Assembly (NCBI GenBank): GCA_022925895.1
Contig: JAKSYS010000743.1
Coordinates: 1 to 28,232 of the forward strand
Length of the DNA: 28,232 nucleotides
Reading direction: 5' to 3'
DNA from: Fragilaria crotonensis
Taxonomy: Eukaryota; Bacillariophyta; Fragilariophyceae; Fragilariales; Fragilariaceae
A program made the position numbers and the translations under genes. Positions 9,500 to 17,395 of this stretch are shown here, piece after piece. The notes beneath the pieces were generated by a model. That model was not told the DNA's origin. It did not search any database and was given only the letters and a program-made list of their open reading frames with translations. How positions within the stretch are numbered: the stretch's first letter is position 1; every line of letters starts with the position of its first letter.

Positions 9500-10249
9500 T
9501 CAGGATGAAGCAACGATGAGCAAATCGATGGGAATGTATATGTACATGCAGGAGTAACGAATCACAACAAACGTTATGTAGTGACACAAGTCTTCGATCG
9601 ATGTCCCGCTGAGGTAAGTGGGGAACCAGAAAAAATGAGTGTTCTGTGTTCTGACTTCCTCGTGGCACTCCCGGTGTCCCGGTTGGAAGTCTCACTCATG
9701 GCGTATGGCGTATGGCGTATGGCGTATGCCGTATGCCGTCCGTATGCCGTATGCCATATGCAGATATGGTTGTAGGGTACAAAATCACGTTCTACTGCTA
9801 CCTAGGTACCGTACCGGTAGTGCGGAACCACGAGCTAGATGGATACGGAACACCCATTCACCCACGCGGACAATTTCAGAGAAGGACTGAAAGCGAGAAC
9901 TCTCAGTTGACTCATTTTCATGTTTATACATATTTGCCGCTAAGTCCAATCAAATAATAAACAAACTTGAATACCGACAAATGCTTCTGTCCCACCTAAT
10001 TCCATTCATTTATATGAATCGACACTATGCTACGAAGAAACTGAATATGTTACCGTTGCCCTTTGTATGCCGCAATTGTTGTGAACACATAGGGACAGTT
10101 TCAGTAGCATTAACCGCATGATCTATTTTTGGCGTGAAGTCTCCACTCAGTCTTGTAGCATTGCCATATTTACTTCGCAGCACCGATTGTGAATTCGCCA
10201 CTCATTAGTCGACGGGTCTGAAGTCGGAAGCCTTCCCGTCTAGACAACG
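9500..10249. other. Divergent intergenic region with a heptamer repeat
   Basis: This 750 bp stretch separates the DUF760 gene (-) from the membrane protein gene (+) and must contain both promoters. Apart from a GGCGTAT heptamer array at 9699-9761 and a CTAGGTACCGTACCGGTAG palindromic block near 9801, nothing recognisable is present. Confidence 0.5.
9699..9761. repeat. Heptamer microsatellite, GGCGTAT / GCCGTAT
   Basis: Four direct GGCGTAT units are followed by GCCGTAT variants and an interrupted GCCGTCC unit, ending in GCCATAT. The switch from GGCGTAT to GCCGTAT part-way through is a clean C-for-G variant shared by several successive units. Confidence 0.85.
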
Positions 10250-10867
10250 ATGGCAATGATGAATGATGTAAATAAATTCCGTCCAGACGAATTGCAAGTA
10301 GATGCATTGGCGGGTCGCACGAGTGTTCGAGGCGGTGGTCGACGACTGGAAGATGTGAGTTACTGGCGAAAACGAGCTGGTTGGTATGATGACGACACGT
10401 ACACACCCAGCTCGTCTGGCACTAACTCTGGAGGCGGCGGTGGCGGCAGCAACTCCGGCGGTATGTTTGGCAGCCGCAGTGATGGAGGAAGCCAGGCCTT
10501 GAGCATATTTCTCAAGGTTACGGCCGTTATTGTAGCCGTTGCGATCTGTGTTTTGATTTTCAAGGCGACTCAGCGTAGATCATCCTCAACCACGAGTGAG
10601 AGCAAAGACCGATCCAGTTCTACTCGTCGGGAACGCTCAGATGATCGCAGCAGGCGATCACGAAGCAAGTCCGTAGGCACCAGCGGACGAACTCGATCCA
10701 GATCTACCAAGAGAAGCGGCGACAACTACAATTTGATGGAGGACGACACTAGTCGAAAGTCGAGCAAGTCGTCCCGATCTCGCAGTCGCCGCCGGAGTCG
10801 GAGCCGCACAAGTTCCAGATCGAAGAAGGGCGACGGAGAGAAAGAGATCCATGAGATTCTGGTTTAG
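10250..10867 (+). CDS. Small single-pass membrane protein with an Arg/Ser-rich tail
   Basis: I do not recognise a family for this 205-residue protein. The N-terminal 50 residues are charged (RRLEDVSYWRKRAGWYDDDTY). A Ser/Gly-rich linker with a six-Gly run covers about 53-80. One membrane segment lies at about 84-105 (ALSIFLKVTAVIVAVAICVL). The C-terminal half is an RS-type domain with many RS dipeptides (SRSRSRRRSRSRTSSRSKK at about 175-193) and an acidic patch NLMEDD. There is no cleavable signal peptide, so it may be a signal-anchor protein with the basic tail facing the cytosol by the positive-inside rule; this is inference. RS domains are usual in splicing factors but here sit behind a membrane helix. 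The ATG is in a good context (ACAACGATGG). Length, clean start and a poly(A)-type signal about 90 bp downstream support a real gene. Confidence 0.75.
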   Translation: MAMMNDVNKFRPDELQVDALAGRTSVRGGGRRLEDVSYWRKRAGWYDDDTYTPSSSGTNSGGGGGGSNSGGMFGSRSDGGSQALSIFLKVTAVIVAVAICVLIFKATQRRSSSTTSESKDRSSSTRRERSDDRSRRSRSKSVGTSGRTRSRSTKRSGDNYNLMEDDTSRKSSKSSRSRSRRRSRSRTSSRSKKGDGEKEIHEILV

Positions 10868-10954
10868 TTGTGGCTCCGGGTCGTCACAATCAAAGGCCGT
10901 ACTGCATTGGGCCTGCAAAAGAATATCTCTGTCAAGCAGATGTTATGTAAGATG

Positions 10955-11290
10955 TAATAAAGCATTATTTCTATGACGCCATTCCCCCGGTACTGTAGGT
11001 CGAGCCATACCTCTTCATTCGCCAACCATGTCTTGGTCAGCTTTATTTATCCCGTGATGTCTGAACGTTATCGAGAGCCTTGGCTAACGCAGAGTACACA
11101 TAAACACCGCGGTAGTTGCAAGCTGTAACAAAGCACTATTTCTAAGGCAACGTTCCCCAATAAAAACTGAGTCATACTAGAGTGCATTCGCCAAAGAGAC
11201 GTCTAGGTCAGCTTTGAATTCTCCCATGACGTTTAAGAAAGACGTTGTTCTGAGTCTTAATGCGGATGCAAACACAATGAGACGCATTAC
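10955..11290. repeat. Diverged tandem duplication, 171 bp period
   Basis: The segment from 10955 (TAATAAAGCATTATTTCT) aligns with the segment from 11126 (TAACAAAGCACTATTTCT). Matching continues through CATTCGCCAA and GGTCAGCTTT and on to the cytosine-rich CCCGTGATG versus CCCATGACG. The two copies fill most of the 443 bp between two convergent genes. No open frame is preserved between copies, so it is probably a duplicated non-coding segment. Confidence 0.75.
10956..10961 (+). terminator. Possible polyadenylation signal AATAAA
   Basis: AATAAA lies 89 bp after the stop codon of the Arg/Ser-rich membrane protein gene, a plausible distance for 3' end formation. It is also part of the diverged tandem duplication, whose second copy reads AACAAA at the same place. 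Confidence 0.35.
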
Positions 11291-11310
11291 CGGAATGGCC
11301 ATTCTATTTC

Positions 11311-12703
11311 TTATGCCTTCACTTCCTGATACGCCCACTTCAACCATGGCATGAGTGCTTCAACATCAGCCTTCTCCACTGTTGATCCGCACCAGATACG
11401 AATAGATGGAGGAGCATCACGGTAACCGCCGATATCGTAGGCAACCTTTTCCTTCTCAAGCAAGGAAACCACCTTCTTGATCTGAGCGGCATCCAAGTCC
11501 ATCGTGAGGCACACGGAAGTCGAGGATCTGACGGCAGGATCCTTGGCCAAAAAGTGAATCCATTCGTTCTCGGCAACAAACTTCTCGATCACTCCAAGGT
11601 TGTCCAAGCTCCTCTGGATCAGGGCGGGAACACCTCCGATGGAGGTCGCCCACTGAAGGGCATCAATGTAATCTTCGACACTGATCATGGAAGGCGTGTT
11701 GATTGTGGCTCCCTGGAAGATGGATTCATCAACCTTGCCCTTCTTTGTCATACGGAAAATCTTGGGCAGAGGACGGTTAGGTGGTGTATAGGATTCCAAG
11801 CGCTCAACAGCGCGAGGACTCAAGATGAGGACACCGTGCGCACCTTCACCTCCTAGGACCTTTTGCCAGGAGTAGGTAGTGACATCTAACTTCTCCCATG
11901 GCATGTTCATGGCAAAGCAAGCTGAGGTGGCATCGCAAAGGGTAAGGCCCGTTCGGTTGTCGGAGATGAAATCGCAGCCGTCAGGGACACGGACCCCAGA
12001 GGTTGTTCCATTGAAGGTAAAACAGATGTCATGATCAGGGTTGGTTTGTGTGAGGTCAGGGAGTTCCCCGTAGTCGGCAGTGTACTCGTTAACCTGGACA
12101 CTGTCTCTTAGCTTCAAGTGTGAAATAGCATCACCAAACCATCCCTTTCCGAACGATTCCCAGTGGCAGATGTCGACATTACGTTGTCCCAACATGTTCC
12201 ACATGGCCATTTCGTAGGCACCCGTGTCGGAGGCAGGGACAATGCCAAGGAGGTAGTTGTCAGGGACACCGAGGATGCGCTTGGACTCCTCAATTGCCAG
12301 AACCAATCGTTCCTTACCAATCTTGGAGCGGTGAGAACGTCCCAATATGCGGGTATCCAGTGCGGCCAAATCGTAGCCGGGTCGCTTCTTGCATGGTCCA
12401 GAAGAGAATTCAGGATTTACTGGCTGTAAATAAGGGTGTTAATAATCAAATCAGAGCAACGTCTGTCATCACCAGGGAATCATTCCCGGATCTTCAATCC
12501 TTGCAGGCAGTAGATCGCTGACCGCAAACTTTGCCTCCAAACGACATACGCCAAAAATGATCGGAAAGGATTTTGACCTTGCGGCGTACCTTAGGACCTG
12601 GTGCCGCTGCACTCAACATGCGAATAGCACTTCGAGCACTGGCATGCCGAAAGGTGACAGGGGTACCACGGGAAAGAGCAAAGGCAGGGGCGAGGCGCAT
12701 CAT
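11311..12703 (-). CDS. Phosphoserine aminotransferase, bacterial/Methanosarcina-type, two exons
   Basis: This PLP enzyme converts 3-phosphohydroxypyruvate and glutamate to phosphoserine and 2-oxoglutarate in serine synthesis. Exon 2 (11311-12423) begins [19 protein letters not shown] and contains [40 protein letters not shown] and the PLP lysine in [15 protein letters not shown] (Lys226 of the joined protein). These motifs fit the SerC subfamily found in alpha-proteobacteria and Methanosarcina rather than the common plant/animal form. Exon 1 (12590-12703) encodes [20 protein letters not shown] and ends AAAPGPK. It is Arg/Ala/Ser-rich without acidic residues, a mitochondrial-type presequence. 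The joined product is 408 residues. Start choice is uncertain: an in-frame ATG at 12739 would add 12 residues, including one Glu. The splice restores the family's conserved N-terminus exactly. Confidence 0.9.
12424..12589 (-). other. Spliceosomal intron in the phosphoserine aminotransferase gene
   Basis: This 166 bp intron runs from AAG/GTACGC to TTATTTACAG/CCAGTA on the minus strand. It is in phase 0 and not a multiple of three. Reading through it from exon 1 shifts the frame and hits a stop. Removing it joins GPK to [11 protein letters not shown]. Confidence 0.85.
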
Positions 12704-13039
12704 CGTAAAAAATTCCGTAGCGGAAGAAAATGGGCGCATCGATGACCTGCGCTCTGCGCCATCACTGAAACCTGAAACCAAGGAGCTGCTAACGGCCAAA
12801 AGATCCGACGGCGAACTCTGCTCAAATCAATGAACCACAAAGCAACTGGGGACGTCGAATCTTCGAATTTTGCAATTCCATCCAATTGCCGGATCCTACT
12901 AGAATCATAAGCCCGTTCTTTTCAAACAGGAATGTATGGAGGGAACGTGCGGACGGATTAAGAGTGCAAACTGACGGCTGGTACGGGTAGCATTTGTGTC
13001 CATAACCCGTTATCGCCAAAAACCGCAGCTATATAGGTG

Positions 13040-13245
13040 GTCTGGGGACTGGAGTACGAGCTAGTACTTGTACTGTACATGATACGTACTTGTTAGTGTA
13101 TTGTACAGTACCAGGTACATAGAGTAGTACTTGTACCGGGCTCTTGGGTAGCATCTGGTACAAATACAAGTACAAGTACTTGGTACAAGTATTCAAGTAG
13201 TTAACAACGAGGAGTACAAATTACTATATGTAGTCGAGTACAAGT
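13040..13245. repeat. Dense GTAC / AGTACTTGTAC microrepeat block
   Basis: About 200 bp consist of overlapping degenerate motifs such as AGTACTTGTACTGTACATGA, GTACAGTACCAGGTAC and AAGTACAAGTACTTGGTACA. They form many potential local hairpins, since AGTACTTGTAC and GTACAAGTACT are mutual complements. The block directly abuts the left end of the MITE-like element and is a strong example of the spacer motif seen across the window. Confidence 0.75.
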
Positions 13246-13269
13246 ACCAGTTAAAAAGGGCTTAGAACC
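13244..13269 (+). repeat. Left terminal inverted repeat of the MITE-like element
   Basis: Exact reverse complement of 13943-13968. It includes the terminal GTAC, which may be target sequence rather than element. Confidence 0.85.
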
Positions 13270-13942
13270 AATGATTTAACGCATTTTTCGACTCACAGTA
13301 TCTATCTCAAAATGCATCCTTTCCATCTTCAGCTCGTTTAGGAAAGCTTATTTTGCTTCTTTTACACACTAAAAGTTAATCATTTAAGTACTGGACAACA
13401 TAGTTGTCGATTCATTCACCTTCTCAATTGACTCGTTCGTCGCCGCATTGGTTCAAAGCCATACATACAATTTTATTCGTACATGAGGTAAAATTTATAT
13501 GTTGGCGGGAATTTTTTTTCACGCATTTGCCGAATGATCCATTTTTACTGCCACGTTACTTCAGCTGTAGATTTTGTACCAAGATATCCAAGAATTTTTT
13601 GATCCACGGACAAGAGTGAGTGTAGGATCAATACTGACGTTATAGGGGTTAATATTTTTTTCGCAGGTATAGAAAAAATTGAGTCCTATGATGTATCATC
13701 AAACGGCTGGCCCAGCTTGAAGCGTGAAATTTTGCGAGGTGCATTGTAATTCTCAGCAAATCTGCCAGTTCAATTTCCTTGAAATGAAGTTGAGATGCCG
13801 TTTTGCACCCAGTAAGTTACTTGTGTGGGATGGTTATACGAGCAACTTTTGCATACAAGTTCAGGTCAAATTCGACAAACTGCGAGCTTTTTGTGTAGGC
13901 ACAAAAAAATTTAACGCATTAATGGTCCTAAGCCATTTTATC

Positions 13943-13968
13943 GGTTCTAAGCCCTTTTTAACTGGTAC
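13943..13968 (-). repeat. Right terminal inverted repeat of the MITE-like element
   Basis: Exact reverse complement of 13244-13269. The adjoining 13924-13937 sequence is a partial tandem copy of the same motif. Confidence 0.85.
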
Positions 13969-15667
13969 CAGTACTCCGTAGTACAGGTCGGATATCTGGC
14001 GATGTGTAAACGACACCCGCACCATGCCGATGTACCAGACCTCAGATGGCCGCAGCCGACCGCACACAAAGGACAGTACCCGGTCGCAGTCCGACAGTCC
14101 ATGCCCGCACTCGGCCGCCATTGCAAGGTGCACGGCCGTCGGCCGTACTCGACTCAAGGTTTGAAACTCGATACATGACGAGAGACGCGACATGATGTTT
14201 TCCCAACCGTCGTGCGCACAACGATGAAATTGGACCCAAGAATTTCTCCACTCTGAACTGGGTGTAAACTGCTGGCACTGTGCCTCACAGCCTCGCAATC
14301 GACAAGGAAACACATCAACCAATCTTCGAGGGCATAGCAAACACTGAGCGTGCACGTTCGAACAGCATCCGTCAGTCTGAGATCGGATGATCGATGTTCT
14401 GTTTCAGTCATTTAACTGAAGTCGAATTCTGATGCTCGTTGAGCCCGAGATACGCCAGGACAAAGTACACATCAAGAGTTATGTGTTGGGTGACGTACCC
14501 TCATTTCCCGGACGACGGTTGAACTTGCCAACGGTTGACGAAGATAAACTCTTAATAAGTAAAGGAAAACGTGGGTTTCATTTAGCTGACGTAGGTCGGC
14601 AAATTAAAGTACTCGACGAATCCAGTATGCGTAGACGAGGATGAAACAGCCGAATACGACATTAGGATATTACTGTTAGTAGTACGAAATGACGGCGTAG
14701 AAGGTGGACGCCACCCAATGGTTAGCAAGGTTTTGTGTGTTCAACTTGCGAAAAATCAGACACGGAACTCGGAGTACTCCGAGTACCAGACAATCTACCC
14801 GTATCGAAGTCGGGACTCCGGACGTGAAAGATCCTGTCCTCATCATTCAAATCAACGTCTCGAAATCCCAAAACACTTGCCGACAGTGACAAGCCCATCA
14901 CGGCGCAACGTGTCAAGCGTCCAAGTCTGTTAGTTAATCCTGCGCTCAGGGTCAGCGTGTCGATTTCCGAAAGTCCACTGGTAGGTTTATTTGCATCGTT
15001 TTCAAGACGACGCTCGTGTCGTGCCTGAGATGTTGATTTTTGGTTTCGAAGAATGGAACTTAAGATGAGAAGAAATACATCGAGCCCCTTGGCCAGTCCG
15101 TTTTTCCGTGAATAGCAGCTCGCTGTTCAGTGTCCGCAAAAGTTCATCTCCGGGATGGCTTCTTGATACGGGTGTTGCAGTCCCGTCGTTCCCCTTCGTC
15201 TCGTACTCAAAAGATCAGATCCGAGTGACATTCCATCGTATTTCTTCATATGACGAAATGTTGACGTCATAGGTTTAGGTGCTTTAGCCACTAGCATCTT
15301 TTTTGAGTCATCGTTTGGAACTCATGCCGTCGGCGATACAGACACGCGCATAAGCTTGAATCTTTGTTCTGCGAATCTTTGGCCATTCAAAATGTCGAAT
15401 TGTCGATAGGTACCACACATTATTTCACGTGATGGTTGGTACTACTTCTACTCAGTCACGATGCCTGCATTGGCGTGTAGTCGGGCTGACTTGGCTGTCT
15501 GACTCCCGGCAAAATTAAATTCCGACCCCTTTCTGCAAATTCTTCTTCGTTTGATCTCAACGTTTCGTTCCTTCTTCCAATGCAGACATCATTCGCATCA
15601 GGGTTAAAGCACAATACAGGGATCGATCATCAACAAGAATAGCTTTTGAGAGTTTCGGAGTAGCGTC
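13969..15667. other. Unassigned region between the MITE-like element and the kinase gene
   Basis: This 1.7 kb stretch has higher G+C and more CG dinucleotides than the MITE interior, but I could not recognise a gene. Open frames on both strands are short (up to about 150 codons) and lack family motifs. One minus-strand frame at about 14355-14010 contains TAVHLAMAAECGHGLSDCD, loosely ankyrin-like, which I do not consider sufficient. The last 300 bp should contain the kinase promoter. Confidence 0.5.
14767..14784. repeat. 18 bp perfect palindrome ACTCGGAGTACTCCGAGT
   Basis: The 18 bases equal their own reverse complement. The site overlaps one of four copies of TACTCCGAGTA found in spacers of this window. 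Confidence 0.8.
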
Positions 15668-17395
15668 ATGTTGAGTAGACACACGCCATTTCTAGTCAAA
15701 GAAAGCGTCGTTGGTGAATCGGAATCTTTTGGGTTTACTCGTATGACGGACAGGCGAGAAATATTCTTGGCTTCGATCGAGAAGGGTGAATTGGACACGA
15801 TCGACCAGGATGTCACTAATTTATCCGGTCCGACCCTTTGTCGTGATCGAAGTGTCAGCGAAGATCTTGGATTTGGTGAGCCCGCTGTTGAAACACAAAA
15901 GTCTTCTGATGTTTCTCTCAACCAAGCTATCATGGCGTCGCTGAGTGCTACCGGAGAACAGGGTGAAAGCTCAACGACCTACATAGCACCGCTACGTTGT
16001 GCACCTCTACATCAAATTCCTGATTCTCAATCGCGACCCCGGCTGACGCTCTCCGCCTTCCGAAGACCTGAAGAGATTGTCAGGGTCGCTGACCCTGACT
16101 CCTCAAGAAAGCTCACTGATTCGTACAAGCTCTGCGGTGGCATTGGCCATGGGGCCATGTCCACTGTGCGTCTCGCAGAGCGAATAAGTGACGGTTCAAA
16201 GTTTGCAGTGAAAACCGTATCCAAGCATGATGTTCTCAGAACGAGACGATTTGGGCGAAGGCGGCGCCATATGGATGAGTGGGAAGTATTGCGCTTGCTC
16301 AAGGACAACCCAAATGTTGTTAACCTGATAGACGTGTACGAGACGGACGACGAAGTTCAGATGGTCTTGGAATACTGCGAAGGTGGTGAATTGTTTGAGC
16401 ATATTCAACGCAATCGAGCAAAATCCACCCCTTACGCGCAATCTGAAGTCCAAGCAGCGAAGATCACTGAGCAGATCCTCTCTGTTTTGAACGACCTTCA
16501 CGGGCGAGGAATTGTTCATCGTGATGTCAAGCCTGAGAATCTACTTCTGACCAATAGTGGAGGAAGCGAAGCAAAGGTCTGTGACTTTGGCATTGCTCGT
16601 CTTCTTCTTGACGAGTGTGATTCCGAATCTTGCAGCAGTGATGATGAAGGTGTTTCTCCTGGGAGGAGGCGCGCTTACTCAAGGGTCGGCTCTGACCTGT
16701 ACGCTGCACCTGAAGTTTGTATGTGCGATGGCTATGGAACTGCAGTTGACGTGTACTCTTTAGGAGTGACTCTTTACGTGCTGTTGTACGGCTTCCCTCC
16801 GATCTTTGACCTACAAGACGATGGAGAAGCTGGAGTCACTTTTCATGACAATCAATGGTCCCAAGTTTCTGACGATGCCAAAGATCTTATTCGGCAGATG
16901 CTGGAAGCGGACCCAGAACAACGAATCACAGCAGAAAGTGCTCTGAATTCTCCTTGGATAAAGCGGCATACTGGTCCGCGACATTATCCTGGGACGAACG
17001 GGCGTATCGCTGTTCAAAGAAGGGCATCACACCTATTTTCGCTCTCTCCTGGCAAGCCACGTCCACCCGTGGACCTCGAGCTGGTGAAGGCAAGGCTGTA
17101 CAAAAACATGGAGATTGACCGAAAGCGAGTCAAGTCTGGCCTCAGCGGGTCCCGCAAGAGGCGCCGCATGTCCGCCAGGGCAGAGCGCCTCGAACAGCCC
17201 AAAATAGAGGGTGATGTTCTGATGTCAATGGCAAACTTGTACCGAGGCGTGGCGTTGGCAGCCGTGTCTGCAACAAACGCAGCCAAGGGTGTCGTTTATG
17301 ATGATCGCAAGAATACTGTGAATGTTCTCGTCGATGACTGCAACGACGAATTGTCTGATGACGACGCGGACAGCATCTTGGCGCTCTCGGTGTAA
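15668..17395 (+). CDS. CAMK-like serine/threonine protein kinase
   Basis: This 575-residue protein has a complete kinase domain at about 153-434. It shows the glycine loop GGIGHGAMSTV (157-167), ATP lysine Lys182 (FAVKTVSK), catalytic HRDVKPENLLL (Asp286), DFG (306-308), AAPEV for the APE motif (346-350), DVYSLGVTLYVLLYG and a final RITAESALNSPWI. HRDVKPEN and this C-lobe pattern place it with the CAMK/CDPK group. No EF-hands follow, so it is not a classical CDPK. The activation segment has an acidic/Ser insert (DECDSESCSSDDEG at 315-328), making the DFG-to-APE distance about 40 residues. Residues 1-150 are low in known motifs. The tail has a basic stretch (SRKRRRMSARAE at about 495-506) that could be a nuclear signal, and an acidic end. 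The substrate is unknown. Single exon; the ATG at 15668 is the first in frame. Confidence 0.9.
   Translation: MLSRHTPFLVKESVVGESESFGFTRMTDRREIFLASIEKGELDTIDQDVTNLSGPTLCRDRSVSEDLGFGEPAVETQKSSDVSLNQAIMASLSATGEQGESSTTYIAPLRCAPLHQIPDSQSRPRLTLSAFRRPEEIVRVADPDSSRKLTDSYKLCGGIGHGAMSTVRLAERISDGSKFAVKTVSKHDVLRTRRFGRRRRHMDEWEVLRLLKDNPNVVNLIDVYETDDEVQMVLEYCEGGELFEHIQRNRAKSTPYAQSEVQAAKITEQILSVLNDLHGRGIVHRDVKPENLLLTNSGGSEAKVCDFGIARLLLDECDSESCSSDDEGVSPGRRRAYSRVGSDLYAAPEVCMCDGYGTAVDVYSLGVTLYVLLYGFPPIFDLQDDGEAGVTFHDNQWSQVSDDAKDLIRQMLEADPEQRITAESALNSPWIKRHTGPRHYPGTNGRIAVQRRASHLFSLSPGKPRPPVDLELVKARLYKNMEIDRKRVKSGLSGSRKRRRMSARAERLEQPKIEGDVLMSMANLYRGVALAAVSATNAAKGVVYDDRKNTVNVLVDDCNDELSDDDADSILALSV

Larger units (their letters stand above)
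13244..13968. mobile_element. MITE-like non-autonomous element, 725 bp, with 26 bp terminal inverted repeats
   Basis: The two ends are perfect inverted repeats of 26 bp (13244-13269 and 13943-13968) whose core is CCAGTTAAAAAGGGCTTAG. If the outermost GTAC on each side is counted as target, the element proper runs from CAGTTAAAAAGG to CCTTTTTAACTG flanked by GTAC. Equally, TA could be the duplicated target with ends CCAGTT, as in Tc1/mariner-type elements. Because GTAC is self-complementary the exact boundary is ambiguous. A second internal copy of the end motif (GGTCCTAAGCCATT at about 13924) lies just inside the right end, and ATTTAACGCATT occurs near both ends. The interior is A/T-rich and has no convincing coding region, so it would rely on a transposase encoded elsewhere. 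Confidence 0.75.

Noticed and set aside
14010-14355. A minus-strand frame with TAVHLAMAAECGHGLSDCD, loosely similar to an ankyrin repeat.
   Set aside because: A single weak repeat-like segment, no proper ATG at the frame start and no second repeat.
13861-14355. A 164-codon minus-strand frame crossing the right end of the MITE-like element.
   Set aside because: The start codon is GTG, it bridges element and flank, and contains no recognisable domain.
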